Assembly: GCF_015351025.1 (NCBI RefSeq)
Contig: NZ_JADKRV010000002.1
Coordinates: 1 to 64,000, forward strand
DNA length: 64,000 nucleotides
Reading direction: 5' to 3'
From: Curtobacterium sp. VKM Ac-1376
GTDB taxonomy: Bacteria > Actinomycetota > Actinomycetes > Actinomycetales > Microbacteriaceae
Shown: positions 1 through 9,522 of the stretch, piece after piece
How the letters are laid out: each line of letters begins with the position of its first letter
Position numbering within the stretch: the stretch's first letter is position 1
Notes under the pieces: generated by a model
Told to the model about the DNA's origin: nothing
What the model saw: the letters and a program-made list of their open reading frames with translations, nothing else
Database searches by the model: none
Position numbers and translations under genes: made by a program

Positions 1-60
1 CCACTCCACCACCGGGAGGCCTTCTTCGATCAGCGCGTCAACGACCGCCCAACGACACAA
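1..60 (-). CDS. possible partial reading frame at left edge
   Basis: From a TTG at 60 the minus strand stays open for 20 codons to the window edge; the reading ends in DALIEEGLPVVEW, which looks protein-like. The frame one step away, from the ATG at 73, stops after 11 codons. There is no good ribosome binding site for the TTG. In related genomes a threonylcarbamoyl-AMP synthase often follows prmC, but these 20 residues do not resemble its start. Too little is visible to name it, and it may not be a gene. Confidence 0.2.
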   Translation of the reverse strand, partial: MCRWAVVDALIEEGLPVVEW

Positions 61-78
61 CGTCCCTGGACATCACAG

Positions 79-954
79 CTAGCGCGTCGCGGTGGTCGTG
101 CGGTCGCGCCCCGTCAGGTCGACGTGCGTCTCCGGCGTGCGGAACCCCCGGCGCGCCAGCGCCTCGCGCACGCCGGCGCCCTGCGGCTCGGCGTGCTCGA
201 TGACCAGGACTCCCCCGGGCACGAGCAACCGCCAGGCCGTCTCGGCCAGGGCGCGCACGGCGTCGAGGCCGTCCGGCCCGCCGTAGAGCGCCATCGCCGG
301 GTCGTGGTCGCGGACCTCGGGGTCGATCGGGACCGCGTCGTCCGGCACGTACGGCGGGTTCGACACGACGACGGAAACGGTGCCGTCGAGTTCGGGCAGC
401 GCGTCGGCGAGGTCGCCCTCGACGAGACGGACGGTCCCGCCGTGGGCGTCGACGTTGCGCCGGGTCCAGGGCAGGGCCTCTGCTGACCGCTCGACGGCGT
501 AGACCACGGCGTTCGGTACCTCGGTGTCCATCGCGATCGCGATCGCACCGCTGCCGGACCCGAGGTCGACGGCGATGGGCTCGGGGACGGCGGTCGCCCG
601 CAGTGCGTCGATGCCGAACTGCACGACGCCCTCGGTCTCCGGACGGGGCACGAAGACGCCGGGTCCGACCGCCAGGGTCAGCGCACGGAAGTACGCCTGT
701 CCCGTGATGTGCTGCAGCGGCTCGCGGGTGGCCCGCCGGGCGGTCGCGTGCCGGAAGCGCTCGACGTGCTCCGGGGCGATGCTGCCACCGATCATCGCGC
801 GGGCCTGGACGGCACCGCGCGAGGTGTCGGTCGCCCAGGCGAGCAGCAGCTCGGCGTCCACCCGCGGAGTCGGCACACCGGCGGCGACGAGCGCCGCGGC
901 CGCCTGCTCGAGCAGGCGGTCCGCGGCGAACGTGAGGGGCGTGTCGGCGGTGAT
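79..954 (-). CDS. prmC: peptide chain release factor N5-glutamine methyltransferase
   Basis: PrmC uses S-adenosylmethionine to methylate the glutamine of the GGQ motif in release factors RF1 and RF2, which speeds peptide release. The SAM-binding loop DLGSGSGAIAIAM and the substrate motif SNPPY that holds the glutamine are both present. It directly follows prfA, its own substrate, in the same transcription unit. The start is unclear. The only ATG in frame lies inside prfA at 1062 and would add 36 Arg/Ser/Pro-rich residues that look like a shadow of prfA. There is no ATG, GTG or TTG between there and the first homologous residues. A GGAGG sequence sits 5 bases before an ATC codon at 954 that begins ITADTPLTFA, so an ATC start is proposed here; a CTG at 966 is another option. 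The product is certain, the start is not. Confidence 0.93.
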   Translation of the reverse strand: MTADTPLTFAADRLLEQAAAALVAAGVPTPRVDAELLLAWATDTSRGAVQARAMIGGSIAPEHVERFRHATARRATREPLQHITGQAYFRALTLAVGPGVFVPRPETEGVVQFGIDALRATAVPEPIAVDLGSGSGAIAIAMDTEVPNAVVYAVERSAEALPWTRRNVDAHGGTVRLVEGDLADALPELDGTVSVVVSNPPYVPDDAVPIDPEVRDHDPAMALYGGPDGLDAVRALAETAWRLLVPGGVLVIEHAEPQGAGVREALARRGFRTPETHVDLTGRDRTTTATR

Positions 955-959
955 CCGGG

Positions 960-964
960 CCTCC
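960..964 (-). promoter_or_regulatory. Shine-Dalgarno sequence for prmC
   Basis: GGAGG on the minus strand, 15 to 20 bases after the prfA stop codon and 5 bases before the ATC proposed as the prmC start. It is the only strong ribosome binding site near the start of the conserved PrmC sequence, and it is the reason for preferring the short form over the long overlap with prfA. Confidence 0.5.
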
Positions 965-979
965 AGGCGGGGTGTGCGG

Positions 980-2062
980 TTACGCGTCCTGGTCGCCGAT
1001 GGCGGCCAGTCGCGCCTCTTCGTCCGCCTGGATGGCGGACTGGATGACGGGTTCGAGCGCACCGTTCATCACGCGGTCCAGGTCGTACGCCTTGTACCCG
1101 GTGCGGTGGTCCGCAATGCGGTTCTCCGGGAAGTTGTACGTGCGGATGCGTTCGGAACGGTCCATTCCGCGGATCTGCGACTTGCGCGCGTCCGAGGCGA
1201 TCGCGTCGAGCTCCTCCTGCTGCCGCGCGAGGATGCGTGCGCGAAGCACGCGCATGCCGGCCTCACGGTTCTGCAGCTGCGACTTCTCGTTCTGCATCGC
1301 CACCGTGATGCCCGTGGGCAGGTGCGTGATGCGGACCGCGGAGTCCGTCGTGTTGACGGACTGGCCGCCCGGGCCGGAGGACCGGTAGACGTCGATCTTG
1401 AGGTCGTTCTGGTTGATCTGGACCTCTTCGGGCTCGTCCACCTCGGGGAACACCAGCACGCCGGTGGTCGAGGTGTGGATGCGCCCCTGCGACTCGGTCT
1501 GCGGCACGCGCTGGACGCGGTGCACGCCACCCTCGTACTTCAGGTGCGCCCAGACGCCCTGGGACGGATCGGTCGTGTTCGACTTGATCGCGACCTGGAC
1601 GTCCTTGTAGCCGCCGAGATCGGATTCGGTGCGCTCGAGGAGCTCGACCTTCCAGCCCTTGGTCTCGGCGTAGTGCGAGTACATGCGCAGCAGATCGGCC
1701 GCGAACAGCGCCGATTCCTCGCCGCCCTCGCCGCCCTTGATCTCCATGATGACGTCACGGCCGTCGTCGGGGTCGCGCGGGATGAGCAGCCGGCGGAGAC
1801 GCTCCTGGCGCTCCGACAGCTGCTCCTCGAGCCCGGGGACCTCGTCCGCGAACGCTGCGTCTTCACGCGCGAGTTCCTGGGCGGCGACGAGGTCCTCCCC
1901 CGCCGCCTGCCAGGCCTCGTAGGCGGACTTGATCTGGTTGAGCTCGGCGTACCGCCGGTTCACCTTCTTCGCCCGGGCCGCATCGGCGTGGAGCGCGGGG
2001 TCCGACAGCTGCTGCGTCAGGTCCTCGTGTTCCGCCAGCAGCCCTGCTACCGACTCGAACAC
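980..2062 (-). CDS. prfA: peptide chain release factor 1
   Basis: RF1 reads UAA and UAG stop codons and triggers hydrolysis of peptidyl-tRNA in the ribosome. The 360-residue length is normal for the family. The GGQ peptidyl-hydrolysis motif is at residues 232-234 within [16 protein letters not shown], and the stop-codon reading tripeptide, usually P-x-T in RF1, is PQT at 187-189. The N-terminal third is helical and charged, as expected for domain 1. The start at 2062 is only 3 bases from the rho stop codon, so prfA is in one unit with rho upstream and prmC downstream. PrmC modifies the GGQ glutamine of this protein. Confidence 0.98.
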   Translation of the reverse strand: MFESVAGLLAEHEDLTQQLSDPALHADAARAKKVNRRYAELNQIKSAYEAWQAAGEDLVAAQELAREDAAFADEVPGLEEQLSERQERLRRLLIPRDPDDGRDVIMEIKGGEGGEESALFAADLLRMYSHYAETKGWKVELLERTESDLGGYKDVQVAIKSNTTDPSQGVWAHLKYEGGVHRVQRVPQTESQGRIHTSTTGVLVFPEVDEPEEVQINQNDLKIDVYRSSGPGGQSVNTTDSAVRITHLPTGITVAMQNEKSQLQNREAGMRVLRARILARQQEELDAIASDARKSQIRGMDRSERIRTYNFPENRIADHRTGYKAYDLDRVMNGALEPVIQSAIQADEEARLAAIGDQDA

Positions 2063-2065
2063 GCG

Positions 2066-4318
2066 TTACTCCTGGTGGCCGTTGTGGTGGGCACCGGTCG
2101 ACGGGACCGACTTCTGCACCTGCACCAGGAACTCGACGTTCGACTGCGTCTCCTTGAGGTTCCGCAGCACGATCTCGAGGGCCTGCTGCGGGTCGAGCCC
2201 GGCGAGGGCCCGGCGCAGACGCCAGGTGATCTTGACCTCGTCGGCGGAGAGCAGCTGCTCCTCGCGACGGGTGCCGGAGGCGTTGACGTCGACGGCCGGG
2301 AAGATCCGCTTGTCGGCGAGGTGCCGGTTCAGGCGGAGCTCCATGTTGCCGGTGCCCTTGAACTCCTCGAAGATGACCTCGTCCATCTTGGAACCGGTCT
2401 CGACGAGCGCGGTGGCGAGGATGGTCAGCGAGCCGCCGTCCTCGATGTTGCGCGCCGCGCCGAAGAAGCGCTTCGGCGGGTAGAGCGCCGCGGAGTCGAC
2501 ACCACCGGAGAGCACGCGGCCCGACGGCGGGGTCGACAGGTTGTACGCGCGGCCCAGGCGGGTGATCGAGTCGAGCAGCAGCACGACGTCGTGGCCGAGC
2601 TCCACCAGGCGCTTCGCACGCTCGATGGCGAGCTCGGCGACGGTGGTGTGGTCCTCGGCGGGACGGTCGAAGGTCGAGGCGATGACCTCGCCCTTCACCG
2701 TGCGCTGCATGTCGGTGACCTCTTCGGGCCGCTCGTCGACGAGGACGACCATCAGGTGCGCCTCGGGGTTGTTCTTGGCGACGGCGTTCGCGATGGCCTG
2801 CAGCACGACGGTCTTGCCGGCCTTCGGCGGCGACACGATGAGGCCGCGCTGGCCCTTTCCGATCGGCGACACGAGGTCGATGATGCGGGTCGAGAGCTTG
2901 CCGGGCTCCGTCTCGAGGCGCAGGCGCTCGTTCGGGTACAGCGGGGTGAGGTCGTTGAAGTCGACCCGTGCGGCTGCCTCGTCGGTGGTCTGGCCGTTGA
3001 TGGACTCGACCGTGACGAGCGCGTTGTACTTCTGGCGGCTCTGCTGCTCGCCGTCACGCGGCTGCTTGATCGAACCGACGACCGCGTCGCCCTTGCGGAG
3101 GTGGTACTTCTTCACCTGGCCGAGGGAGACGTAGACGTCGCTCGGTCCGGGCAGGTAGCCGGTGGTGCGCACGAAGGCGTAGTTGTCGAGGACGTCGAGG
3201 ATGCCCGCGATCGGGATCAGGACGTCGTCCTCGGTGACCTCGGGCTCGAAGTCGTCGTTCTGGCCGCCACGACCGCGCTTGCGGTCACGCTGACGACGGC
3301 TGCGGCCGCTCTCCGCCTCGTCGGCGTGCTGCTGTTGCTGCTGCTTCTGCTGGCCGGCGCTCTGCTGCTTCTGCTGGCCGGCGTTCTGCTTCTGCTCGGC
3401 CTTGTCGTCCTGCTTGGCCTCGGCCTGCTTGGCGTCCGCCTGCTTGGCCTCGGCCTGCTTCGGCTGGTCGGCCCCGTTCTGCTTCTGGGCCTGGCCGCCG
3501 TTCTGCTGCGCGCCCTGCTGGCCGTTCTGCTGCGTGTTCTGCTGGCCGGCGGTCTGGTCGCCGCTCTGCTGATCGCCGTTCTCGACGTTCTGCCCACGAC
3601 CACGACCGCGGCCGCGGCTGCGGCGCCCGCGACGCGAGCCGCCCTCACCCTGGTCGCCGGACTCGTTCTGGTCCTGCGCGTCGGACTGGTTCTGCTCGGA
3701 CTGCTCGCCCTGCTCGGCCTGGGCCGACACGGGTGCCTGCTGCTCCGTCTGCTCGGTTGCCTGGGCCTCGTCAGGCTGCTGGCCCTGCTGCTCGGCGTTG
3801 CGCTGGCCACGACCGCGGCGCTGCGAGCCGGACTGCGCGGCTTCCTGGGCGTCCTTCTCGGCGCGGACCTGGTCGAGACCGGCGAGGAGGTCCTCGGTGC
3901 CGGTCTGGCCGTGGTTGGTGTGCTCGGCGGCCGAGGTCGGCGCGGCGTTCACGGTGCCGCCGGACGAGGCGCGACGCGAGCGACGGGCACGCGACGGCGC
4001 GGCCTGCTCGTCGGGGGCCTCGGGCTCGGCGACGGGAGCCTCGGCGGCGGGGTGCTCCGGGGTCTCGGCGGGCTCGGGCAGGGTCGGCTGCGCGGTGACG
4101 GCCGGCTCGGCCGGGGTCTCGGCAGCGGCGGCGGGTGCCGGGGCAGCCGGGGTCTCGTCGACGGGACGCTTGTCCTCGATCGAGGCGATCAGGTCGCCCT
4201 TGCGGAGCTTGGAGAGCCCGGTGATGCCGAGCGAGGAGGCGATGCGCTGGAGTTCCGGGAGACGGAGGGCGCGCAGATCGCTGGGGATCTCCACCTGGGC
4301 GGAGTTGTTGTCGGTCAA
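2066..4318 (-). CDS. rho: transcription termination factor Rho with long disordered insert
   Basis: Rho is a hexameric RNA-dependent ATPase that ends transcription of untranslated RNA. The 750 residues have an N-terminal Rho_N/SAP-like part (about 10-50), a low-complexity insert (about 55-350) rich in Gln, Ala, Glu, Asp and Arg, a cold-shock RNA-binding domain (about 362-440) and the ATPase core. Walker A is PPKAGKT at 497-503 and Walker B is DVVLLLDS at 577-584. The insert carries an RGRRSRGRGRGRG block near 230-242, repeated AKQAE/AKQAD units near 290-305 and a Q-rich run near 315-330. Escherichia coli Rho has 419 residues; long inserts are usual in actinobacteria. The start codon is TTG at 4318, with AAAGGAAA about 10 bases upstream. 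The 179-base leader after thrB may hold an autoregulatory promoter, but I could not place one with confidence. Confidence 0.97.
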   Translation of the reverse strand: MTDNNSAQVEIPSDLRALRLPELQRIASSLGITGLSKLRKGDLIASIEDKRPVDETPAAPAPAAAAETPAEPAVTAQPTLPEPAETPEHPAAEAPVAEPEAPDEQAAPSRARRSRRASSGGTVNAAPTSAAEHTNHGQTGTEDLLAGLDQVRAEKDAQEAAQSGSQRRGRGQRNAEQQGQQPDEAQATEQTEQQAPVSAQAEQGEQSEQNQSDAQDQNESGDQGEGGSRRGRRSRGRGRGRGQNVENGDQQSGDQTAGQQNTQQNGQQGAQQNGGQAQKQNGADQPKQAEAKQADAKQAEAKQDDKAEQKQNAGQQKQQSAGQQKQQQQQHADEAESGRSRRQRDRKRGRGGQNDDFEPEVTEDDVLIPIAGILDVLDNYAFVRTTGYLPGPSDVYVSLGQVKKYHLRKGDAVVGSIKQPRDGEQQSRQKYNALVTVESINGQTTDEAAARVDFNDLTPLYPNERLRLETEPGKLSTRIIDLVSPIGKGQRGLIVSPPKAGKTVVLQAIANAVAKNNPEAHLMVVLVDERPEEVTDMQRTVKGEVIASTFDRPAEDHTTVAELAIERAKRLVELGHDVVLLLDSITRLGRAYNLSTPPSGRVLSGGVDSAALYPPKRFFGAARNIEDGGSLTILATALVETGSKMDEVIFEEFKGTGNMELRLNRHLADKRIFPAVDVNASGTRREEQLLSADEVKITWRLRRALAGLDPQQALEIVLRNLKETQSNVEFLVQVQKSVPSTGAHHNGHQE

Positions 4319-4450
4319 GGTCGGTGTTTCCTTTCGAACCGCAGAACGCGGAGAGTTTCCACCGTCCCGGATGCAGGGAGCATCGACCGCCGTTCAGACG
4401 ACGGATCGGGATTCGGTGATCAGAAAGAGATGCACACCCGCGCACCGGAC

Positions 4451-4466
4451 CCTGCGACGTCGCAGG
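4451..4466 (-). terminator. palindrome after thrB, possible terminator
   Basis: A perfect 16-base palindrome CCTGCGACGTCGCAGG begins about 32 bases after the thrB stop codon and lies in the leader of rho. As RNA it would form a 6-bp stem with an ACGT loop. There is no T-run behind it, so it could be a weak terminator, a rho-leader regulatory hairpin or a protein site. Confidence 0.35.
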
Positions 4467-4497
4467 AGCTGTCCATGAGGACGGGCAATCCGTACGG

Positions 4498-5517
4498 TTA
4501 CGCGGGTTCGGCTTCGAGCGCCGAGTGCGCCCCAACTGTAGCACCACCGAGATCGACGGCCAGCATGAGCGGCCGCCAGTCGGAATCGGCGTGTCGCTGC
4601 ACGAGGTCCGCGGCCGTGAGCCGCTGTGCCGGGTCGCTGCCGAGCACCAGCAGGCTGGGACCGGCACCCGAGACGACGGCGGCCAGCCCGTGCTGGCGGA
4701 GCAGGCGGATCAGGGCGTCGGTCTCCGGCATGGCGCTGGCGCGGTACGCCTGGTGCAGACGGTCCTCGGTCGCGGCGAGCAGGAGCTCGGGGCTCTGGAT
4801 GAGCGCGGCGACGAGGAGCGCCGACCGCGAGACGTTGAACGCGGCGTCCGCGTGCGGCACCTGCTCGGGCTGCAGGGAGCGCGCGAGCTTCGTGGAGAGC
4901 GTCGAGGTCGGCACGAACACCACCGGCGCGACACCGCGGTGCACGAGCAGGCGCTTGTAGGCCGGGCCGTCGGCGGTCATCCACGCGATCGTGAGGCCGC
5001 CGAAGAGCGCGGGGGCGACGTTGTCCGGGTGCCCCTCCATCTCGGTGGCCAGGGTGAGGAGCGTCGAGGCGTCGAGGTCGACGATGCCCTCGAGCAGCCC
5101 GCGAGCCGCCATCAGGCCGGCGACGATCGCCGCGGCCGACGACCCGAGACCGCGACCGTGCGGGATCGCGTTCGTGGCGTGCAGCTCGAGCCCGGGCTGC
5201 TGCACCCCGGCGTGCTCGAGGCCACGCCGGACGGCGCGGACGACCAGGTTCGAGTCGTCCGTGGCGACCTCACCTGCACCGACGCCGTCGACCGTGACGG
5301 TCGCGCCGGGTTCGGGGCGCACGCGCACCGTCACCTCGTCGTAGAGCGACAGCGCGAGGCCCAGGGAGTCGAAGCCGGGACCGAGGTTCGCGGACGTGGC
5401 CGGCACGCGGACGCGGACCGCCCGCCCCGCCGGTACCGCGCGGACCGCCCGTCCGGCCGGTACAGCGCTGCGGGCGGTGACGCCCTCCCCCGGTCTGGAC
5501 GAGCGGCCGACGCTCAC
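4498..5517 (-). CDS. thrB: homoserine kinase
   Basis: ThrB phosphorylates homoserine with ATP, giving O-phosphohomoserine for ThrC. It is a GHMP kinase: the N-terminal motif [16 protein letters not shown] and the phosphate-binding loop GRGLGSSAA are both visible. The GTG start at 5517 overlaps the thrC stop (GTGA), which decides the start and shows translational coupling. The protein is 339 residues, about 30 longer than usual, because the stretch before the first conserved strand contains a 27-base tandem duplication (5414-5467) that repeats [12 protein letters not shown] codons further in could also be used. It is the last threonine gene before the rho leader. Confidence 0.96.
   Translation of the reverse strand: MSVGRSSRPGEGVTARSAVPAGRAVRAVPAGRAVRVRVPATSANLGPGFDSLGLALSLYDEVTVRVRPEPGATVTVDGVGAGEVATDDSNLVVRAVRRGLEHAGVQQPGLELHATNAIPHGRGLGSSAAAIVAGLMAARGLLEGIVDLDASTLLTLATEMEGHPDNVAPALFGGLTIAWMTADGPAYKRLLVHRGVAPVVFVPTSTLSTKLARSLQPEQVPHADAAFNVSRSALLVAALIQSPELLLAATEDRLHQAYRASAMPETDALIRLLRQHGLAAVVSGAGPSLLVLGSDPAQRLTAADLVQRHADSDWRPLMLAVDLGGATVGAHSALEAEPA
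5414..5467. repeat. 27-bp tandem duplication inside thrB
   Basis: Two head-to-tail 27-base copies (5414-5440 and 5441-5467) differ at 3 positions and encode two nine-residue units of the PAGRAVRA type before the catalytic fold of ThrB begins. The unit is a multiple of three, so the frame is kept. Confidence 0.85.
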
Positions 5518-6593
5518 CGCGCGCTGACCAGTCCGAGGACGCCCGCGATCGCGGCGGTGTCGACCGGCACGCTCGTCGGGGTGACCTCGCCGCCGTCCTG
5601 CGTGCGGAGGGCCCACTGCGGGTCCTTCAGGCCGTGGCCCGTGACCGTGATGACGACCTTCGCGCCCTTCGGCACGACACCGGCGTCGGCGCGCTCGAGC
5701 AGCCCGGCGACACCGATGGCCGATGCGGGTTCGACGAACACGCCGACCTCGGCGGACAGGATCCGGTGCGCGGCGAGGATGCCCTCGTCGGTGATCGCGC
5801 CGAAGTACCCGTCGGTCTCGTCACGCGCCTCGAGTGCGAACTCCCACGACGCCGGGTTGCCGATGCGGATGGCCGACGCGATGGTGTCCGGATTGCGGAC
5901 GACCTCACCGCGGACGATCGGGGCGGAGCCCGCGGCCTGGAACCCGAACATGCGGGGCAGCTTCGAACTGCGGCCGGCGGCGACGTCCTCGCGGTAGCCG
6001 CGCGAGTACGCGGTGTAGTTGCCCGCGTTGCCGACGGGCAGGAAGTGGAAGTCCGGGGCGTCACCGAGGACGTCGACGACCTCGAACGCAGCGGTCTTCT
6101 GCCCCTCGATGCGGTCGTTGTTCACGGAGTTGACGAGGTGCACCGGGTAGTTCGCCGCCAGGTCGCGGGCGATGTCGAGGCAGTCGTCGAAGTTGCCCTG
6201 CACCTGCAGCAACTGGGCGTCGTGCGCCACGGCCTGGCTGAGCTTGCCCATGGCGATCTTGCCCTCGGGCACGAGCACCGCGGCGGTGATGCCGGCGTGC
6301 GTGGCGTACGCGGCGGCCGAGGCACTGGTGTTGCCGGTCGAGGCGCAGATGACGGCCTTCGCGCCGTGCTCGACGGCCTTCGAGATCGCCATCGTCATGC
6401 CGCGGTCCTTGAAGGACCCGGTCGGGTTCATGCCCTCGAACTTCACGTAGACGTCGGCGCCGGTGCGCTCGGACAGCCGACGAGCCGGGATGAGCGGCGT
6501 GCCGCCCTCACCGAGCGTGACGATCGGCGTCGCCTCGGTCACGTCGAGTCGGTCGGCGTACTCGCGCAGGACTCCCTGCCACTGGTGGGCCAT
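5514..6593 (-). CDS. thrC: threonine synthase
   Basis: ThrC converts O-phosphohomoserine to threonine with pyridoxal phosphate. The PLP lysine is K62 in [12 protein letters not shown], typical of fold-type II enzymes, and the phosphate-binding glycine region [11 protein letters not shown] follows. At 359 residues this is the short actinobacterial form without the N-terminal extension of plant enzymes. The ATG at 6593 is preceded by GAGAGAAG. It lies 97 bases after hom and overlaps the start of thrB by 4 bases, so the three threonine genes form one operon fed by aspartate semialdehyde. Confidence 0.97.
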   Translation of the reverse strand: MAHQWQGVLREYADRLDVTEATPIVTLGEGGTPLIPARRLSERTGADVYVKFEGMNPTGSFKDRGMTMAISKAVEHGAKAVICASTGNTSASAAAYATHAGITAAVLVPEGKIAMGKLSQAVAHDAQLLQVQGNFDDCLDIARDLAANYPVHLVNSVNNDRIEGQKTAAFEVVDVLGDAPDFHFLPVGNAGNYTAYSRGYREDVAAGRSSKLPRMFGFQAAGSAPIVRGEVVRNPDTIASAIRIGNPASWEFALEARDETDGYFGAITDEGILAAHRILSAEVGVFVEPASAIGVAGLLERADAGVVPKGAKVVITVTGHGLKDPQWALRTQDGGEVTPTSVPVDTAAIAGVLGLVSAR

Positions 6594-6690
6594 CAGGCTT
6601 CTCTCTCTGTCCGGTGGGTCGGTCTGGTGTCGGGTGACTGGTGGGGCGGGCGCTGCGGCCCGGTCGGTCGGTCTGGAGGCGCGTGGTGCG

Positions 6691-7998
6691 TCAGGCGCCG
6701 ATGACGCGAAGGACGCTGGTGACGTCCAGGACCACGTCCTCGCCGCGGAGGGCGACGACGGTGTCCGCGAGGTCGGCTTCGCGCGCCAGGTGCGTGCCGA
6801 TGACGAGCGCGGCGGTGCCCTCGGCGGTGCCGTTCGTGGTCTGTTCGACCGTCTCGACGCTCACGCCGTGCCGCGCGAGCACCCCCGCAACGGCCGACAG
6901 CACGCCGGGGGCGTCTGTGACGTGCAGCGTGATCTGGTACCTCGTGCGGACGGTGCCGATCGGGAACACCGGCAGCTCCGACTGCGTCGACTCGGCCACA
7001 CCGGGGCCGCCGATGACGTGCCGTCGGGCGGCGGACACCAGGTCGCCGAGGACCGCTGAAGCCGTCTCGACGCCGCCGGCACCGGCGCCGTAGAACATCA
7101 GGTCGCCGGCGGCCTCGGCCTCGACGAACACGGCGTTCTTCGCGCCGTGCACGCTCGCGAGCGGGTGCGACTCCGGCACCAGGGCCGGGTACACGCGGGC
7201 ACTGACGCCCTCGCGGCCGTCCTCATCGGTCAGGCGCTCGGCGGTCGCCAGGATCTTCACGACGTAGCCGGCCTTGCGCGCGGCGCGGACCTGCTCGATC
7301 GTGACGTGGGTGATGCCCTCGCGGTGCACGGCGGCGAGCGGCACCGAGGTGTGGAACGCGAGCGAGGCCAGGATCGCGGCCTTCTGCGCGGCGTCGTAGC
7401 CCTCGACGTCGGCGGTCGGGTCGGCCTCGGCGTACCCGAGCTCCGTCGCGGTCGCCAGGGCGTCCTCGAACGTGGAGCCCTTGCGGTCCATCAGGTCGAG
7501 GATGAAGTTGGTGGTGCCGTTGACGATGCCCATGATCCGCTCGATGCGGTCGCCGGCGAGCGAGTCGTGCAGCGGGCGGATGATCGGGATCGCACCGGCG
7601 ACGGCGGCCTCGTAGTACAGCTGCGCGCCGACCTGCTCGGCTGCGGCGAAGAGCTCGGGGCCGTGGGTCGCGAGCAGTGCCTTGTTGCCGGTGACGACGT
7701 CGGCGCCGGACTGCAGCGCCTGCAGCACGAGGGTGCGCGCGGGCTCGATGCCGCCGATGAGCTCGACGACGATGTCCGCACCGAGGATGAGCGACTCCGC
7801 GTCCGTCGTGAAGAGCTCCTTCGGCAGGTCGACGTCACGCGGCGCCTCCACGTCGCGCACGGCGATCCCGACGAGCTCGAGCCCGGCACCAGCGCGGGAG
7901 GCCAGTTCGTCACCGTGCTCGAGGAGGAGCCGTGCGACCTGGGAACCGACCGAGCCGGCCCCGAGCAGCGCGACGCGGACGTTGCGGTATTCGATCAT
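6691..7998 (-). CDS. hom: homoserine dehydrogenase
   Basis: Hom reduces aspartate semialdehyde to homoserine with NAD(P)H, the branch point to threonine and methionine. The Rossmann loop GAGSVG is at the N-terminus, the catalytic domain follows (for example GGIEPAR and [11 protein letters not shown]), and the C-terminal 80 residues have the pattern of an ACT domain ([20 protein letters not shown]), which in this family carries threonine feedback inhibition. The length of 435 residues is normal. The ATG at 7998 comes 44 bases after lysA. The stop codon falls inside a CTGGAGGCGCG half-element of the dispersed repeat described at 12857. Confidence 0.97.
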   Translation of the reverse strand: MIEYRNVRVALLGAGSVGSQVARLLLEHGDELASRAGAGLELVGIAVRDVEAPRDVDLPKELFTTDAESLILGADIVVELIGGIEPARTLVLQALQSGADVVTGNKALLATHGPELFAAAEQVGAQLYYEAAVAGAIPIIRPLHDSLAGDRIERIMGIVNGTTNFILDLMDRKGSTFEDALATATELGYAEADPTADVEGYDAAQKAAILASLAFHTSVPLAAVHREGITHVTIEQVRAARKAGYVVKILATAERLTDEDGREGVSARVYPALVPESHPLASVHGAKNAVFVEAEAAGDLMFYGAGAGGVETASAVLGDLVSAARRHVIGGPGVAESTQSELPVFPIGTVRTRYQITLHVTDAPGVLSAVAGVLARHGVSVETVEQTTNGTAEGTAALVIGTHLAREADLADTVVALRGEDVVLDVTSVLRVIGA

Positions 7999-8042
7999 CT
8001 GGGAGTGGTTCCTGTCGGTGGGGTGAGCCCTGTTGGTCGGGG

Positions 8043-9464
8043 TCAGCGGCCGGTGCCGTCGAACGGTGCGGCGGCGACGCCGGTGTCACGGGCGAGGAGG
8101 TCGTCGATCGTCTCGCCCCGCACGAGGATACGGGCTGTGCCGTCCGCGACGGCGACGACGGGCGGACGCCCCACGTGGTTGTAGTTGCTCGCCAGCGACC
8201 AGCAGTAGGCCCCGGTGGCGGCGACGGCGAGCAGGTCGCCGCGCTGCACGTCACCGGGCAGGTACTCGTCGTTCACCACGACGTCACCGCTCTCGCAGTG
8301 CTTGCCGACGACGCGGCTCAGGACCGCCGGGGCATCGGATGCACGGGCGAGCCGCGCCGTGTAGTCGGCGCCGTACAGGGCGGGACGGATGTTGTCACTC
8401 ATGCCGCCGTCGACGGAGACGTAGGTGCGGGTCGCGCTGCCGCCGTCGTCGGTCTCGAGCGTCACGGGCTTGATCGTGCCCACGCGGTACAGGGTGAGCC
8501 CGGGCGGGCCGATGATGTAGCGCCCCGGCTCGACGGCGATGTCCGGCACCGGGATCCCCCGCTCAGCGCAGGCGTCGCCGATGATCGCGGCGAGGGCGTC
8601 GGCGACGTCCTCGGGGGCGAAGGCCGAGTCGGCCTCGGTGTAGTCGATCCCCCAGCCGCCGCCGAGGTTGAGCTCGGGCACCGGGCCGGACGCCACGAGG
8701 GTCGCGTGCACGTCCATCAGTCGCCGCGCGGCCTCGCGGAAGCCGGCGTCGTCGAAGATCTGCGAACCGATGTGCGAGTGCAGCCCGACGAAGGCCAGTG
8801 ACGGCTCGGCACGGACGGCCTCGGCGGCGGCGACGGCCTCGGCGAGCGGGATGCCGAACTTCTGGTCCTCGCGCGCGGTCGCCAGGTACTCGTGGGTCGA
8901 GGCGTGCACCCCGGTGTTGATGCGGATGCGCACCCGCTGCACGACTCCGGCGTCGGCCGCGGCACGAGCGACGCGCTGGACCTCTTCGTGGCTGTCGAGC
9001 ACGATCGTGCCGATGCCGGCCTCGACCGCGCGGGCGATCTCGGCGTCGGACTTGTCGTTGCCGTGGAACCCGAGCCGACCCGGGTCGATGCCGCCGGCCA
9101 GGGCGACGGCGAGCTCACCGGCGGTGCAGACGTCGACGCGGAGGTCCGCCTCGGCCATCCACGCCACGACCTGGGTCGTCAGGAAGGCCTTGCCGGCGTA
9201 GTACACGTGCGCGTGGCTGCCGATGCGCTCGAAGGCCTCGGCGAACGCGTTCCGGACGCGAACGGCGCGGGACTGCACGTCGCGCTCGTCGATGACGTAC
9301 AGCGGGGTGCCGAACTGCGCGACGAGGTCGGTCGCGCTGACACCGCCGACCGCCAGGGTGCCGTCGTCGGTCCGCGTCGCGGACGCAGGCCAGATGCGGT
9401 CCACCAGTTCGGAGGCGTCCGTCGGGAACCGCAGCCGGGGCGGTGCAAGGGGGTTCTCGCTCAC
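8043..9464 (-). CDS. lysA: diaminopimelate decarboxylase
   Basis: LysA decarboxylates meso-diaminopimelate to lysine, the last step of lysine synthesis. It is an alanine-racemase-fold PLP enzyme: the PLP lysine is K92 in YYAGKAFL, the phosphate-binding loop is GGGWGIDY, and CESGDVV with the C-terminal AYCWSLASNYN supply the other active-site half across the dimer. The 473 residues include an N-terminal extension of about 40. The GTG start at 9464 lies 8 bases behind a TAGGAT box, so the mRNA is probably leaderless. It heads lysA-hom-thrC-thrB. In other actinobacteria argS is directly upstream; here an LmeA-like gene lies between. Confidence 0.97.
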   Translation of the reverse strand: MSENPLAPPRLRFPTDASELVDRIWPASATRTDDGTLAVGGVSATDLVAQFGTPLYVIDERDVQSRAVRVRNAFAEAFERIGSHAHVYYAGKAFLTTQVVAWMAEADLRVDVCTAGELAVALAGGIDPGRLGFHGNDKSDAEIARAVEAGIGTIVLDSHEEVQRVARAAADAGVVQRVRIRINTGVHASTHEYLATAREDQKFGIPLAEAVAAAEAVRAEPSLAFVGLHSHIGSQIFDDAGFREAARRLMDVHATLVASGPVPELNLGGGWGIDYTEADSAFAPEDVADALAAIIGDACAERGIPVPDIAVEPGRYIIGPPGLTLYRVGTIKPVTLETDDGGSATRTYVSVDGGMSDNIRPALYGADYTARLARASDAPAVLSRVVGKHCESGDVVVNDEYLPGDVQRGDLLAVAATGAYCWSLASNYNHVGRPPVVAVADGTARILVRGETIDDLLARDTGVAAAPFDGTGR

Positions 9465-9472
9465 GGGACCCG

Positions 9473-9478
9473 ATCCTA
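9473..9478 (-). promoter_or_regulatory. -10 box of lysA, leaderless start
   Basis: TAGGAT on the minus strand, followed by 8 bases and the GTG of lysA. This spacing puts transcription start at the start codon. The same TAGGAT, 8 bases, GTG layout occurs in front of argS. No clear -35 box was found. Confidence 0.55.
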
Positions 9479-9522
9479 CCGACGCGAGCCGTGCCTCCCG
9501 GCCGCGTTACGCAACCAGCCAC

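Noticed and set aside
524-4960. A 1,478-codon open frame on the plus strand opposite prmC, prfA, rho and thrB
   Set aside because: It is the complement of well-conserved genes and of the repetitive rho insert; high GC leaves reverse frames open. The translated product has no recognisable domain.
9465-9522. Lysine riboswitch or attenuator before lysA
   Set aside because: The space is only 58 bases and the promoter box lies 8 bases from the start codon, leaving no leader.
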